Part shown: positions 42,768-52,538 of the stretch, one piece after another
Numbering within the stretch: position 1 is the first letter of the stretch
How the letters are laid out: every line of letters starts with the position of its first letter
Assembly: GCF_009870825.1 (NCBI RefSeq)
Contig: NZ_WTWY01000008.1
Location: forward strand, 124,001-188,000
From: Paenibacillus sp. USDA918EY
GTDB taxonomy: Bacteria > Bacillota > Bacilli > Paenibacillales > Paenibacillaceae
DNA length: 64,000 nt
Direction of reading: 5' to 3'
Translations under genes and position numbers: made by a program
The notes under the pieces: model-generated
What the model was told of the DNA's origin: nothing
Database searches by the model: none
The model's input: the letters and a program-made list of their open reading frames with translations, nothing else

Positions 42768-43550
42768 ATGGCTACTCACTTTTCGATTCAAGGCCTTAAA
42801 GCGGAAATTGAAGGTAAGGAAATTCTGAAAGGAATCAACCTCGAAATAAAGGGCGGAGAGATTCACGCCATCATGGGTCCGAACGGTACCGGTAAAAGTA
42901 CCTTGGCTTCCGCGCTGATGGGGCATCCTAAATACGAAGTCACCGACGGCAATGCAACGCTGAACGGGGAAGACTTGCTCGAAATGGCAGTCGACGAGCG
43001 CGCACGCGCAGGCCTGTTCCTGGCGATGCAGTATCCGAGCGAAATTACGGGCGTGACAAACTCCGACTTTTTGCGCAGCGCCATTAACGCCCGCCGTGAA
43101 GAAGGTCAAGAAATTTCTTTGATCCGTTTTATCCGTCAATTGGAAGCGAAAATGAAAGAACTCGACATGAATCCGGAATTCGCGCACCGCTACCTGAATG
43201 AAGGTTTCTCCGGCGGCGAAAAGAAACGGAATGAAATTCTGCAAATGATGATGATCGAGCCAAGCATCGTCATCTTGGACGAAATCGACTCGGGCCTTGA
43301 CATCGACGCGCTCAAAATCGTGGCTAACGGCGTCAACGCCATGCGCAGCGACGACCGCGGATTCCTGATCATTACCCACTATCAGCGCCTGCTGAACTAC
43401 ATCAAACCGGACTTCGTCCACGTCATGATGCAAGGGCGTATCGTGAAATCCGGCGGTCCTGAGCTTGCAGAGCGCCTGGAAGCCGAAGGTTACGATTGGG
43501 TGAAGGAAGAGCTTGGCATCGAAGACGAGACTGTAGGTCAAGAAGCGTAA
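42768..43550 (+). CDS. sufC: SufC ATPase, housekeeping operon
   Basis: A 260-residue ATPase with GPNGTGKS (Walker A), FSGGEKKR (signature) and IVILDEIDSGLD (Walker B). It heads the complete sufCDSUB operon, which in B. subtilis is essential and makes the clusters of most Fe-S proteins. It ends at ETVGQEA, without the tail found in the copy at 27478. GGAGGG precedes ATG. Confidence 0.97.
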   Translation: MATHFSIQGLKAEIEGKEILKGINLEIKGGEIHAIMGPNGTGKSTLASALMGHPKYEVTDGNATLNGEDLLEMAVDERARAGLFLAMQYPSEITGVTNSDFLRSAINARREEGQEISLIRFIRQLEAKMKELDMNPEFAHRYLNEGFSGGEKKRNEILQMMMIEPSIVILDEIDSGLDIDALKIVANGVNAMRSDDRGFLIITHYQRLLNYIKPDFVHVMMQGRIVKSGGPELAERLEAEGYDWVKEELGIEDETVGQEA

Positions 43551-43572
43551 AAAACGGAAGGAGGAAACCGAA

Positions 43573-44874
43573 ATGACGACACAAACCATTCTTCCGGTGA
43601 ACGCGGACAGCCTCAGCCAATTGTCCAAACAAAGACAAGAACCGGCTTGGCTTACGGAAAATCGCCTGAAGGCCTTGGAGCTTGCCGCCAATCTGGAGCT
43701 GCCCAAGCTCGAGAAAATGAGAATCGAACGCTTGGACATTCAAAATTACGGAAGCTATAAAGAAAATGCCGGCATGACATCGCTGGCGGAGGTTCCGGCA
43801 TCCATTCGGGAGCTGGTTCAGGATCAGGAGTCCGGAAGCCTGTTGATCCAGCGCAACTCCGGAGTCGTTTACACGAAACTTGCGCCGGAGCTTGCCGAAA
43901 AAGGCGTTGTTTTCACCGATTTGCAAACGGCGGCAAAAGAGCATGGGGAGCTTGTCAAAGCCCATCTGCATACTGCGGTAAAAGCGGACGAAAGCTCCGT
44001 GGCCGCGCTTCATGCCGCGATTTGGAACGGAGGCGTGTTCCTTTACGTTCCGAAAAACGTCGAAGTAACGGTACCGCTTCAGGCCGTATTGCTTACGGAT
44101 GACGGCGAAGCGACGTTTGCGCCGCATGTGCTGATCATCGCCGACGTGAACAGTTCGGTCACCTACGTGGACAATTACGTTTCCGAAGGCAACCAAGCGG
44201 TTACGCACAACGGGGCCGTCGAAGTATTCGCCAAGCAAGGGGCGAAGGTCCGCTATGCAACCATTCACCAAATGGGAACGAACGTTACGGATCTGAGCTA
44301 CCGCCGCGCAGTCATTGAAAACGATGCGTCGATGGAATGGATCGTCGGCGAAATGAACAGCGGCGACACGGTTAGCGATACGTATTCGGTGCTGAAAGGA
44401 AACGGTTCGACATCCGACTCGAAGGTCATCGCGGTCGGTTCCGGATCCCAGAAGCTGAACTATACGACACGCGCCAACCACTTCGGCAAATCCTCGGAGA
44501 GCCAGATGATTACCCGCGCCGTTATGCGCGAGGAAGCGTCGGCCATCATCAACGGGATTACGAAAATCGAAAAAGGCGCGACGAAATCGGACGGCCAGCA
44601 AACGGAAAAAGTGCTCATGCTGAGTCCGAAAGCCCGCGGCGACGCGAATCCGATCCTGTTGATCGACGAGGACGACGTTAAAGCGGGTCACGCGGCGTCG
44701 GTAGGCCAGGTCAATCAGGAACAAATCTACTACCTGATGTCCCGCGGCATCTCCCGCGAAATCGCCGAATCCCTTATCATTTACGGATTCCTGGCGCCTG
44801 TCGTATCCCAAGTTCCGATGGAAAGCCTGCAGAAGCAACTGCAAGCCGTCATCGAAAGGAAGTTGGGACAATGA
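43573..44874 (+). CDS. sufD: SufD scaffold subunit, housekeeping operon
   Basis: A 433-residue beta-helix protein. The conserved His lies in VKAGHAASVGQV, after KARGDANPILLIDEDD. It forms SufB-SufC2-SufD with its neighbours. The stop overlaps the sufS start in ATGA. GGAGG precedes ATG. Confidence 0.97.
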   Translation: MTTQTILPVNADSLSQLSKQRQEPAWLTENRLKALELAANLELPKLEKMRIERLDIQNYGSYKENAGMTSLAEVPASIRELVQDQESGSLLIQRNSGVVYTKLAPELAEKGVVFTDLQTAAKEHGELVKAHLHTAVKADESSVAALHAAIWNGGVFLYVPKNVEVTVPLQAVLLTDDGEATFAPHVLIIADVNSSVTYVDNYVSEGNQAVTHNGAVEVFAKQGAKVRYATIHQMGTNVTDLSYRRAVIENDASMEWIVGEMNSGDTVSDTYSVLKGNGSTSDSKVIAVGSGSQKLNYTTRANHFGKSSESQMITRAVMREEASAIINGITKIEKGATKSDGQQTEKVLMLSPKARGDANPILLIDEDDVKAGHAASVGQVNQEQIYYLMSRGISREIAESLIIYGFLAPVVSQVPMESLQKQLQAVIERKLGQ

Positions 44875-46082
44875 ATAACGCCATTCGCGAGCAGTTCCCG
44901 ATTCTGAAGCAGGAGATTAACGGCCATCCATTGGTTTACCTGGACAGCGCGGCGACTTCCCAGAAGCCGCTGGCCGTCATTGAAGCGCTGCGGCATTATT
45001 ACGAATACGATAATGCGAACGTGCACCGGGGTGTGCATACGCTCGGCAGCCGTGCTACCGATGCTTATGAAGGCGCACGCGAGAAAGTGGCTAAATTCAT
45101 TCATGCCAAAAGCACGAAAGAAATCATTTTTACGCGCGGGACGACGACTTCCTTGAACATGGTTGCTTCGTCTTACGCCCGCTCCATCTTGGCCGAAGGC
45201 GATGAAATCGTCTTGACCCCGATGGAACACCACAGCAATCTCATTCCATGGCAGCAGGTGGCAAAAGCCACCGGCGCCGTGCTTAAATATGTTAAACTGC
45301 AGGAAGACGGTTCGGTGACTTTGCCGGAAGTTGAAAAAGTCGTATCGGACAAAACGAAAATCGTAACGATGGCTTACGTCTCCAACGTCATGGGCGTCAT
45401 TAATCCGGTGAAGGAGATCGCCGCTCTGGCGCACCGTCACGGGGCTGTCATGGTCGTTGACGGAGCCCAGAGCACTCCGCATATGAAGGTGGACGTTCAG
45501 GACCTGGATTGCGATTTTTATGCATTTTCCGGCCATAAGATGTGCGGTCCGACCGGGATCGGCGTTTTGTACGGGAAACAAGCGCTGCTCGAAGCGATGG
45601 AGCCGGTGGAATTCGGCGGCGAAATGATCGACGATGTCGGTTTGTACGATTCATCCTGGAAGGAGCTCCCTTGGAAGTTCGAAGGAGGAACGCCGATTAT
45701 TGCCGGAGCCGTCGGGCTTGGGGCAGCCATCGATTTTCTCGAAAGCATCGGGCTTGACGCCATTGCGGCGCATGAACATGATCTGGCCGCGTACGCGGTC
45801 GACCGCCTGTCCGAGATTGACGGCCTGAAGCTGTACGGTCCGCGTGAGCGGAAGGTCGGGTTGGTCACGTTTAATCTCGGCGAGGTGCATCCGCATGATG
45901 TGGCCACGGTTCTGGATGCCAGCGGCATCGCGATTCGTGCCGGACATCACTGCTGCCAGCCGCTGATGCGCTGGCTGGAAGCAAGTTCGACTGCACGCGC
46001 AAGTTTTTATCTGTATAATACGAAAGAAGATGTGGACCGTCTGATCAGCGCATTAATCCAGACAAAGGAGTATTTTGGCTAA
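44871..46082 (+). CDS. sufS: Cysteine desulfurase SufS
   Basis: A 403-residue PLP enzyme. The PLP Lys is in FSGHKMCGPTG, the cofactor Asp in VVDGAQSTPH and the persulfide Cys in RAGHHCCQP. It removes sulfur from cysteine and hands it to SufU. No second desulfurase of this type is in the window, so it is the natural donor for both SufB copies. It starts within the sufD stop and ends in a TAATG overlap with sufU. Confidence 0.97.
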   Translation: MNNAIREQFPILKQEINGHPLVYLDSAATSQKPLAVIEALRHYYEYDNANVHRGVHTLGSRATDAYEGAREKVAKFIHAKSTKEIIFTRGTTTSLNMVASSYARSILAEGDEIVLTPMEHHSNLIPWQQVAKATGAVLKYVKLQEDGSVTLPEVEKVVSDKTKIVTMAYVSNVMGVINPVKEIAALAHRHGAVMVVDGAQSTPHMKVDVQDLDCDFYAFSGHKMCGPTGIGVLYGKQALLEAMEPVEFGGEMIDDVGLYDSSWKELPWKFEGGTPIIAGAVGLGAAIDFLESIGLDAIAAHEHDLAAYAVDRLSEIDGLKLYGPRERKVGLVTFNLGEVHPHDVATVLDASGIAIRAGHHCCQPLMRWLEASSTARASFYLYNTKEDVDRLISALIQTKEYFG

Positions 46083-46513
46083 TGCAACTTGATGACTTGT
46101 ACCGGCGCGTGATTATGGACCACTACAAAAATCCGCGGAACCGGGGAAAATTCGAAGACGGAACCGTAACGGTTGATTTGAATAACCCGACATGCGGCGA
46201 CAAAATTTCGCTGCAGCTCAAGGTGGATGACGGAATCGTACAGGATGCGAGATATACGGGGGAAGGATGCTCGATCAGCATGTCTTCCGCCTCCATGATG
46301 ACCGAAGCCGTCAAAGGCAAATCGGTGGAGGAAGCCAAGGAGATGGCATCCCGGTTCTCCGCGCTAATGCAAGGGGAAGACGTCCATTTCGACGACTACG
46401 AGGATATTGAAGCCCTGTCCGGAGTAAACAAGTTCCCGGCCCGCATCAAATGCGCCACCTTGGCGTGGAACGCGCTGCGGAAAGGGATCGACGAGAAACA
46501 GCATGATCATTAA
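46082..46513 (+). CDS. sufU: Zinc-dependent sulfurtransferase SufU
   Basis: A 143-residue protein. The three cysteines of the zinc site are in NPTCGDKI, GEGCSISMSSASMM and RIKCATLAW, with the Asp of the first. It relays sulfur from SufS to the SufBCD scaffold; it is not an IscU-type scaffold. It overlaps the sufS stop by one base. Confidence 0.96.
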   Translation: MQLDDLYRRVIMDHYKNPRNRGKFEDGTVTVDLNNPTCGDKISLQLKVDDGIVQDARYTGEGCSISMSSASMMTEAVKGKSVEEAKEMASRFSALMQGEDVHFDDYEDIEALSGVNKFPARIKCATLAWNALRKGIDEKQHDH

Positions 46514-46534
46514 TTGATAGGGAGGTTCAAACCC

Positions 46535-47932
46535 ATGGCTAAAAAAGCCCCTGAAATAGAAGAGTACAAATACGGGTTCCGCGACGAACACAAAGCGGTT
46601 TTCCAAACCGGCAAAGGGTTGACCCGCGAAATCGTCACCGAGATCTCCAAAATTAAAAACGAACCGGAATGGATGCTGGAATTCCGTCTGAAGTCGCTTG
46701 AACAGTTCGAAAAAATGCCGATGCCGAAATGGGGCGGCAACCTTGACGAGTTGGACTTCAACGATATCCAGTACTATGTAAGACCTTCCGAAAAACAAGG
46801 AAAGACGTGGGAAGAGGTTCCTGCGGAAATCAAGGAAACCTTCGACAAGCTGGGCATTCCGGAAGCGGAGCAAAAATTCCTCGCCGGCGTATCCGCCCAA
46901 TACGAGTCCGAAGTCGTATACCACAACATGCAAAAGGATCTGGAAGATCAGGGCGTTATCTTCATGGATACCGACACGGCGCTGAAAGAGCATCCTGAAA
47001 TTTTCAGGGAGCATTTTGCGAGCGTTGTTCCTCCATCCGACAACAAATTCGCCGCTTTGAACAGCGCGGTATGGTCCGGAGGAAGCTTCATCTACGTTCC
47101 GAAAGGCGTGAAATGCGAAATTCCGCTGCAGGCCTATTTCCGGATCAATTCCGAAAACATGGGACAATTCGAACGTACGCTGATCATCGCGGACGAAGGC
47201 AGCTTCGTGCATTACGTCGAAGGCTGTACCGCTCCGATCTACAGCACCAACTCGCTGCACAGCGCGGTCGTGGAAATCATCTGCAAAAAGGATGCGCGCG
47301 TGCGTTACACCACGATCCAAAACTGGGCGCCTAACATTTACAACCTCGTTACGAAACGTGCCGTTGCCGAAGAAAATGCAACCATGGAATGGGTTGACGG
47401 CAACATCGGCTCCAAGCTGACGATGAAATATCCTGCGGTTCTCCTGAAAGGACGCGGCGCGAAAGGCATGGTGCTGTCGATCGCGGTTGCGGGCAAAGGC
47501 CAGCATCAGGATGCCGGCGCGAAAATGATTCACCTCGCTCCGGATACGACCTCCACGATCGTGTCGAAATCGATCAGCAAGCACGGCGGTAAAGTTACCT
47601 ATCGCGGTCTGGCTTCCTTCGGACGCAACGCCGACGGAGCGAAAGCTAACATCAAATGCGACACGCTGATTCTGGACAATGAGTCCACATCGGATACGAT
47701 TCCGTACAACGAAATCAAAAACGACAACATCGTGCTTGAACACGAAGCGACGGTTTCGAAAGTATCCGAAGATCAGCTGTTCTACCTGATGAGCCGCGGC
47801 CTGACCGAAGCCGAAGCGACGCAAATGATCGTCATGGGCTTCATCGAGCCGTTCACGAAAGAGCTGCCGATGGAATATGCGGTTGAAATGAACCGTCTGA
47901 TCAAATTCGAAATGGAAGGTTCGATCGGTTAA
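46535..47932 (+). CDS. sufB: SufB scaffold subunit, housekeeping operon
   Basis: A 465-residue protein with Cys in IKCDTLIL and Glu in LEHEATVSK, both needed for cluster formation. It is nearly identical in layout to the copy at 29640; synonymous choices here favour A/T-ending codons more, as often seen in highly expressed genes. ATG at 46535 follows GGGAGG by nine bases. An intrinsic terminator follows. Confidence 0.97.
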   Translation: MAKKAPEIEEYKYGFRDEHKAVFQTGKGLTREIVTEISKIKNEPEWMLEFRLKSLEQFEKMPMPKWGGNLDELDFNDIQYYVRPSEKQGKTWEEVPAEIKETFDKLGIPEAEQKFLAGVSAQYESEVVYHNMQKDLEDQGVIFMDTDTALKEHPEIFREHFASVVPPSDNKFAALNSAVWSGGSFIYVPKGVKCEIPLQAYFRINSENMGQFERTLIIADEGSFVHYVEGCTAPIYSTNSLHSAVVEIICKKDARVRYTTIQNWAPNIYNLVTKRAVAEENATMEWVDGNIGSKLTMKYPAVLLKGRGAKGMVLSIAVAGKGQHQDAGAKMIHLAPDTTSTIVSKSISKHGGKVTYRGLASFGRNADGAKANIKCDTLILDNESTSDTIPYNEIKNDNIVLEHEATVSKVSEDQLFYLMSRGLTEAEATQMIVMGFIEPFTKELPMEYAVEMNRLIKFEMEGSIG

Positions 47933-47949
47933 TCCGTTCACCTTTACCC

Positions 47950-48008
47950 AAATACGTATCCGTTGTGCCGGACCTTCGCGGTTTGGCGCTTCGGGTACGT
48001 ATTTTTTT
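47950..48008 (+). terminator. Intrinsic terminator of the sufCDSUB operon
   Basis: AAATACGTATCCG pairs with CGGGTACGTATTT around a long loop, followed by T residues. Confidence 0.75.
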
Positions 48009-48055
48009 ATGAAAGTTCAGCTATTAGGGATGGGCCGTTCTTTTACTTAAGGCGT

Positions 48056-48090
48056 AAAAAAAGTGTCCGGACAAAGTTTGACCGGGACAC
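48056..48090 (-). terminator. Terminator of the minus-strand HD-GYP gene
   Basis: On the minus strand GTGTCCCGG pairs with CCGGACAC, followed by seven T. Confidence 0.8.
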
Positions 48091-48117
48091 GTTGAATAAA
48101 ATAGCGATATATATATA

Positions 48118-49167
48118 TTACAGGAAAATTTGGTCGATTCCGATGTCACGCCGGGAAGATAAATCCACGAAGCTGGTTTCGGTTTTCACCAGTGGGCGGA
48201 AGAAGTCGGCGGGGTTGGTCATGACGATCGTGCCTCTTTCTCCGGTAGAGAGAATGACGTTTTTGCCGATGAAATTTGGGAGCATGTGGCGGATGAAAGC
48301 CTGGGTGGCGTTGGCGCTCAGTTTTCCGAAACTCATGGTGTGCAGCTCGTGCATAACGGTCAGCAGCTCCTGTTTGGATTGGTATACCCGGTTCATGCTC
48401 ATGGCGCTGAACACGTCGGCCACCGCCGTAATTCTCGAGAACGGATGAATCTCGTTTTTCTCGATGGCGTGGGGGTACCCGCTGCCGTCGTCGCGTTCAT
48501 GATGCTGAAGCGCAACAAGCGCCGGAATGGTGTCCGGGGACGAATCGCGGATGATATCATGCCCGTAAACCGTATGCTTTTTCATGATTTCGAATTCTTC
48601 CGGAGTCAGTTTGCCGGGCTTGTTCAGCAGGCTTCCGGGAATTTGGCACTTGCCGATGTCGTGAAGATACCCTGCCCGACCGGCCTCGTAAGCTTCTTCC
48701 TTGGAAAATCCCAGCCAGGATGCAATATAATAAGATAAAATGCCGACCTGCATCGAATGGTGATATGTATAATCGTCGTTTTGATCAATGCAGAGCATGA
48801 GGGAGACGATGTCTTTATGCTCCTTCAATTGATCGACGAGGGGCTCCATGATATCATCAACCATGGTTTCATTAAACCTGCCGGTAGTTAACGCTTCCAA
48901 GTACATCGATTCGAATCCGTCCACGGCTTGCACGAGATAGGGCTTTGTTTTTTGCAAGAGCTCCATCTGCTGGGAGTGAATCAACGTGACCGCGGGCTGC
49001 TGGACGGCAGGCTCGATATCCACGTAGTCCACGCCGTGCTTCATCAGCTTGCGGATATCTTCTTCCGTCAGCGGCGTTCCGTTTTGCATCACGTGAAGTC
49101 CTGATTCGCTGAATGCGTCCGCCGCCAGCCGGTCGCCTGGTTTTAAGTCTGTGACATGCACTTTCAA
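48118..49167 (-). CDS. HD-GYP domain protein (putative c-di-GMP phosphodiesterase) 1
   Basis: A 349-residue cytoplasmic protein. After an N-terminal region of about 110 residues, the HD-GYP domain shows HHSMQVGILSYY, YLHDIGKCQIP and HHERDDGSGYPHA. The metal ligands and the GYP motif are intact, so c-di-GMP hydrolysis is likely. The start is TTG at 49167 after GGAGTG. No receiver or membrane segment is present. A second protein of the same type and similar layout is at 52539. Confidence 0.88.
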   Translation of the reverse strand: MKVHVTDLKPGDRLAADAFSESGLHVMQNGTPLTEEDIRKLMKHGVDYVDIEPAVQQPAVTLIHSQQMELLQKTKPYLVQAVDGFESMYLEALTTGRFNETMVDDIMEPLVDQLKEHKDIVSLMLCIDQNDDYTYHHSMQVGILSYYIASWLGFSKEEAYEAGRAGYLHDIGKCQIPGSLLNKPGKLTPEEFEIMKKHTVYGHDIIRDSSPDTIPALVALQHHERDDGSGYPHAIEKNEIHPFSRITAVADVFSAMSMNRVYQSKQELLTVMHELHTMSFGKLSANATQAFIRHMLPNFIGKNVILSTGERGTIVMTNPADFFRPLVKTETSFVDLSSRRDIGIDQIFL

Positions 49168-49258
49168 GCAATCGTCACTCCATTTCTTCAAAATTCGACA
49201 TCTGTTACCTGCTATCATATCAAGAAAAAAATGGATTGACAATGCCAATATGTTAGAC

Positions 49259-49981
49259 CTAAAGGCTTGCGGTTGGGTCCCACGGCCCTTGTTGATGCCC
49301 CTTCCATTCGGAACCATCGTCCCAAATTTCCTTTTTCCAAATCGGGACCGACTGCTTCAATTTTTCGATGGCATACCGGCTCGCTTCATAGCAATCGGCA
49401 CGGTGGCTTGTCGAAACGGCGATAATCACGCTGGCTTCCTGAACGTCGACTTTGCCGACCCGGTGCGAAATCGCGCATAAGGTTCCGGGCCAGCGGGTAT
49501 CAATATCTTTGCCGATCGCTTCCAGTTGGGAAAGCGCCATGGGAATGTATGCGTCATATTCCAGATGGACCGTGCGCTGGCTCCCGGTCATCTCCCGCGT
49601 CGTGCCGACAAAGGAAAGGGTGGCCCCATGATTGGGATGAAGCACTTTGTTTGTTACTTCCTCAACCGACAGAGGCCGGTCCGTAATGCAAAATCGTCCG
49701 TCCTTGGAAGCGGCGTCAACGTGAGCCTGGCCGTCGCCGCCGGAAACCGGCGGGATGAGGGCAATTTCGGCCCCTTCCGTAATAAGGAAGTCTCCTGGCG
49801 CATATTCCTGATTTACGGCAACAAAAGAAACGGAGATCTGCGAGGCAGCCTCCGGAAACGAATGGGACAGCTCTATCTTCAGCTCGTCGGCGGTTATTTC
49901 GGACCGTTCAACCGTATAGTCCAGCACCCGGGTGTGCAGGCGTTCCGCCAGACCGGCAAATAATTGAATGCGAAGCTGCAT
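49259..49981 (-). CDS. MoaD-MoaE fusion, molybdopterin synthase
   Basis: A 240-residue protein joining both subunits of molybdopterin synthase. Residues 1-82 are MoaD, ending in PPVSGG; residues about 95-240 are MoaE, with FVGTTREM, LEYDAY, ISHRVGKVDVQEASV and the catalytic Lys region KKEIW. MoaD normally works through a free C-terminal Gly-Gly thiocarboxylate, so the internal GG at 81-82 implies proteolytic processing, as shown for MoaX of Mycobacterium. Both domains look complete. ATG at 49981 follows GAGGTG. No other molybdenum-cofactor gene is near. Confidence 0.9.
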   Translation of the reverse strand: MQLRIQLFAGLAERLHTRVLDYTVERSEITADELKIELSHSFPEAASQISVSFVAVNQEYAPGDFLITEGAEIALIPPVSGGDGQAHVDAASKDGRFCITDRPLSVEEVTNKVLHPNHGATLSFVGTTREMTGSQRTVHLEYDAYIPMALSQLEAIGKDIDTRWPGTLCAISHRVGKVDVQEASVIIAVSTSHRADCYEASRYAIEKLKQSVPIWKKEIWDDGSEWKGHQQGPWDPTASL

Positions 49982-50116
49982 ATTTTTCACCTCAACCAAT
50001 GATGTTCATGTCTATCCAATATACCATATCCGTCATGAAAATGTTATGCTTATCCCTTAGAAGATCCGCTTTAGTCAGCGATATTGCACCTGCGCGAGAA
50101 AGGAAGGACTTAGCTT

Positions 50117-51553
50117 ATGAAGCGCAACAAGCCCAAAACGATCACGATTTTGCACACGAACGATATACATAGCCATTTTGACAAGGTCAGTCCTATTGCT
50201 GCTTATGTAGCCGGGCAGCGGGAAGAGGCGAACGGAAACCCGCTCTTGCTGGTGGATGTCGGAGACCATGTGGACCGCTCGGCGGTGGAAACGGAAGGAA
50301 CGATGGGCGGAGTCAACGTTGATCTGCTGAATTTGACCGGCTACGATGCGATTACAATCGGGAATAACGAAGGATTGACGTTGACGCCGGAAGATTTGGC
50401 TAAGGTGTACGCCGATCTGCAGGCACAGGTGGTTTGCTGCAATATGCTGGAGGAAGCGACCGGCGAACCCCCGTCCTGGATGAAAACGCACGCGATCATC
50501 GACAAAGGAGGCGCCAAAATCGGCATCACGGGCGCGACGGCGCCGTTTTCGGCCTTTTACGATCTGTTTGGCCTTAAAGCGCTGGATCCCGAAACGGCGA
50601 TCCGAAGAGAGGTGGAGCTGCTTCGCCCTCAGTCGGATATCGTTATTTTGTTGTCCCATCTCGGACTGGCGACGGATCAGCGGCTTGCGGAACGGATTCC
50701 GGGGATCGATGCGATTCTGGGCGGACATACCCACCACCTGCTCGAAAAACCGCTCCTGATCGGCCATACGGCCGTTTGCGCGGCAGGAAAGTTCGGGGAC
50801 TATATCGGCAAAATCCGAATGGACCTGCAGCCGGACGGCGGTTACCGGATGACGGAAGGAGGTTGTGTTCCGGTCGATACGGACATGGTGGACGAAACCG
50901 TCAGCAAGGCGCTAAGCCTGCATCGCAAACATGCCGAAGAAACGCTAAGCGAGACGGTTGCAACGACCGACCGGCCGCTGCCGCTCGATCATACGTCGGA
51001 ATCCCCGTTCGGGAATCTGTTGGCACAGGCCGTCCGCAGGTTTACCGGAACAGGCATTTCGATCGTCAACACGGGGCAACTGCTTGGTCCGCTGCCTGAA
51101 GGGGAAATTTCGGCCGGGCTGCTCCATACGTTGTGTCCGTCCCCGGTGAACGCTTGCGTCGTCACGCTGAAAGGCAAGGATATTCGGAACGCGCTGGAAG
51201 AAAGCTTGCTGCCCGATTTCTGGGGCCGGGAGATCCGGGGCTTCGGATTTCGCGGGGAGATTTTGGGAAATGTGGCGGTTGATGGTCTGGAAGTCTTGTA
51301 CGATAAGGGCCGAATCCCTTATGATAGGATTGTCGAAATTACATACATGGGAGAAAGGCTGCAGGACGAGCAGGAATACGAGGTTGGAACGCTCGATATG
51401 TTCACGTTTGGCATTGGCTACGAATCGCTTGCGATGGGGCGGAATCAGCGGTTTTTGCTGCCCGAATTTCTGCGTGATTTGCTGCGCCTTGAGCTTCAGC
51501 GTCCGGGAAGCCTTGCCGAAAGCGAACGAAACCGATGGGCGGAAGCCAAGTAA
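50117..51553 (+). CDS. yunD: Metallophosphatase/5'-nucleotidase family protein (YunD-like)
   Basis: A 478-residue two-domain protein. The metallophosphoesterase domain has HTNDIHSHF, VDVGDHVD, GNNEG (where the family has GNHE; Asn replaces the His), SHLGLATD and GGHTHH. The C-terminal 5'-nucleotidase domain follows (about 290-460). There is no signal peptide, unlike secreted relatives, matching cytoplasmic YunD. The likely substrate is a nucleotide or sugar nucleotide. The GNNEG change affects the usual proton-donor His and may alter activity. Confidence 0.87.
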   Translation: MKRNKPKTITILHTNDIHSHFDKVSPIAAYVAGQREEANGNPLLLVDVGDHVDRSAVETEGTMGGVNVDLLNLTGYDAITIGNNEGLTLTPEDLAKVYADLQAQVVCCNMLEEATGEPPSWMKTHAIIDKGGAKIGITGATAPFSAFYDLFGLKALDPETAIRREVELLRPQSDIVILLSHLGLATDQRLAERIPGIDAILGGHTHHLLEKPLLIGHTAVCAAGKFGDYIGKIRMDLQPDGGYRMTEGGCVPVDTDMVDETVSKALSLHRKHAEETLSETVATTDRPLPLDHTSESPFGNLLAQAVRRFTGTGISIVNTGQLLGPLPEGEISAGLLHTLCPSPVNACVVTLKGKDIRNALEESLLPDFWGREIRGFGFRGEILGNVAVDGLEVLYDKGRIPYDRIVEITYMGERLQDEQEYEVGTLDMFTFGIGYESLAMGRNQRFLLPEFLRDLLRLELQRPGSLAESERNRWAEAK

Positions 51554-51576
51554 AGATTTTCCTTGGGGAGGAAGCA

Positions 51577-52404
51577 ATGGATACAATAACAGCGATCGTA
51601 TTAGGGATTGTGGAAGGCATTACGGAATTCATTCCGGTATCTTCAACCGGGCATATGATTCTCACGTCGAAGCTGCTTGGCTACAACGATCAGGATCCGA
51701 CCATGAAAACGTTCGAAGTGGTCATCCAGCTCGGAGCGATTCTTGCCATCGCGCTCGTTTACTGGCGGCGGATTCTCGATTTGCTCGGGATCAAAAAAAT
51801 CGATTCGGGGCAAAATCGCATCGCGCCGCACAAAAAGCTGAACCTGCTGCACGTCATTATCGGCATCGCGCCCGCGCTGATCGTCGCCTTTTTTGCGAGG
51901 GACTTCATCAAAAGCTTGTTTAGCGCCAGCACCGTCATTTGGGCTTTGGTCGCAGGCGGCATTTTCATGATTTTTGCGGAATGGTTCAATAAATCGAAGG
52001 CGAAAATCACGGCGGAAACGATCGATGACCTTAGCTACAAGCAGGCGTTTTTAATCGGCATTTATCAAATTTTATCCGTGCTTTGGCCGGGCTTTTCCCG
52101 TTCCGGTTCGACGATTTCGGGCGGGATGCTGTCGGGCGCCAGCTACAAGGCTTCTGCGGATTTCTCGTTTCTGATCGCGATTCCGATCATGGTGGCCGCT
52201 TCGGGTTATGAAATGCTCGATTCGTACCAAAATTTGACGAAAGACACGCTTGGTTTGTTTGCGATCGGATTCATTCTCGCGTTTGTCGTTGCGTATGTCG
52301 TCGTGCTTGCATTCATGAAGCTGATCCAAAAAATCCGCTTGACCCATTTCGCGATATACCGGTTTATTTTAGCGATCGTGTTTTGGCTTTTCATTATGCG
52401 CTGA
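51577..52404 (+). CDS. uppP: Undecaprenyl-diphosphatase UppP (BacA family)
   Basis: A 275-residue membrane enzyme with eight or so helices. The signature GIVEGITEFIPVSSTGHM is at residue 9, and the second conserved region is LSVLWPGFSRSGSTISGGM. It dephosphorylates undecaprenyl pyrophosphate for cell-wall carrier recycling. The ATG at 51577 follows GGGGAGG. It sits 23 bp after yunD and is probably co-transcribed. Confidence 0.96.
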   Translation: MDTITAIVLGIVEGITEFIPVSSTGHMILTSKLLGYNDQDPTMKTFEVVIQLGAILAIALVYWRRILDLLGIKKIDSGQNRIAPHKKLNLLHVIIGIAPALIVAFFARDFIKSLFSASTVIWALVAGGIFMIFAEWFNKSKAKITAETIDDLSYKQAFLIGIYQILSVLWPGFSRSGSTISGGMLSGASYKASADFSFLIAIPIMVAASGYEMLDSYQNLTKDTLGLFAIGFILAFVVAYVVVLAFMKLIQKIRLTHFAIYRFILAIVFWLFIMR

Positions 52405-52538
52405 TTCGTAAGTTTGAGACATGCAAAGGATGGGCTTTCCTGTAAAACGGTATCAGTGGAAATCATGGTTTGGAGAATTTTACGGATAACGGCTTTACGC
52501 CCACAGCATCCGTGATTTAAGGCAGGAGAGGATATGCT

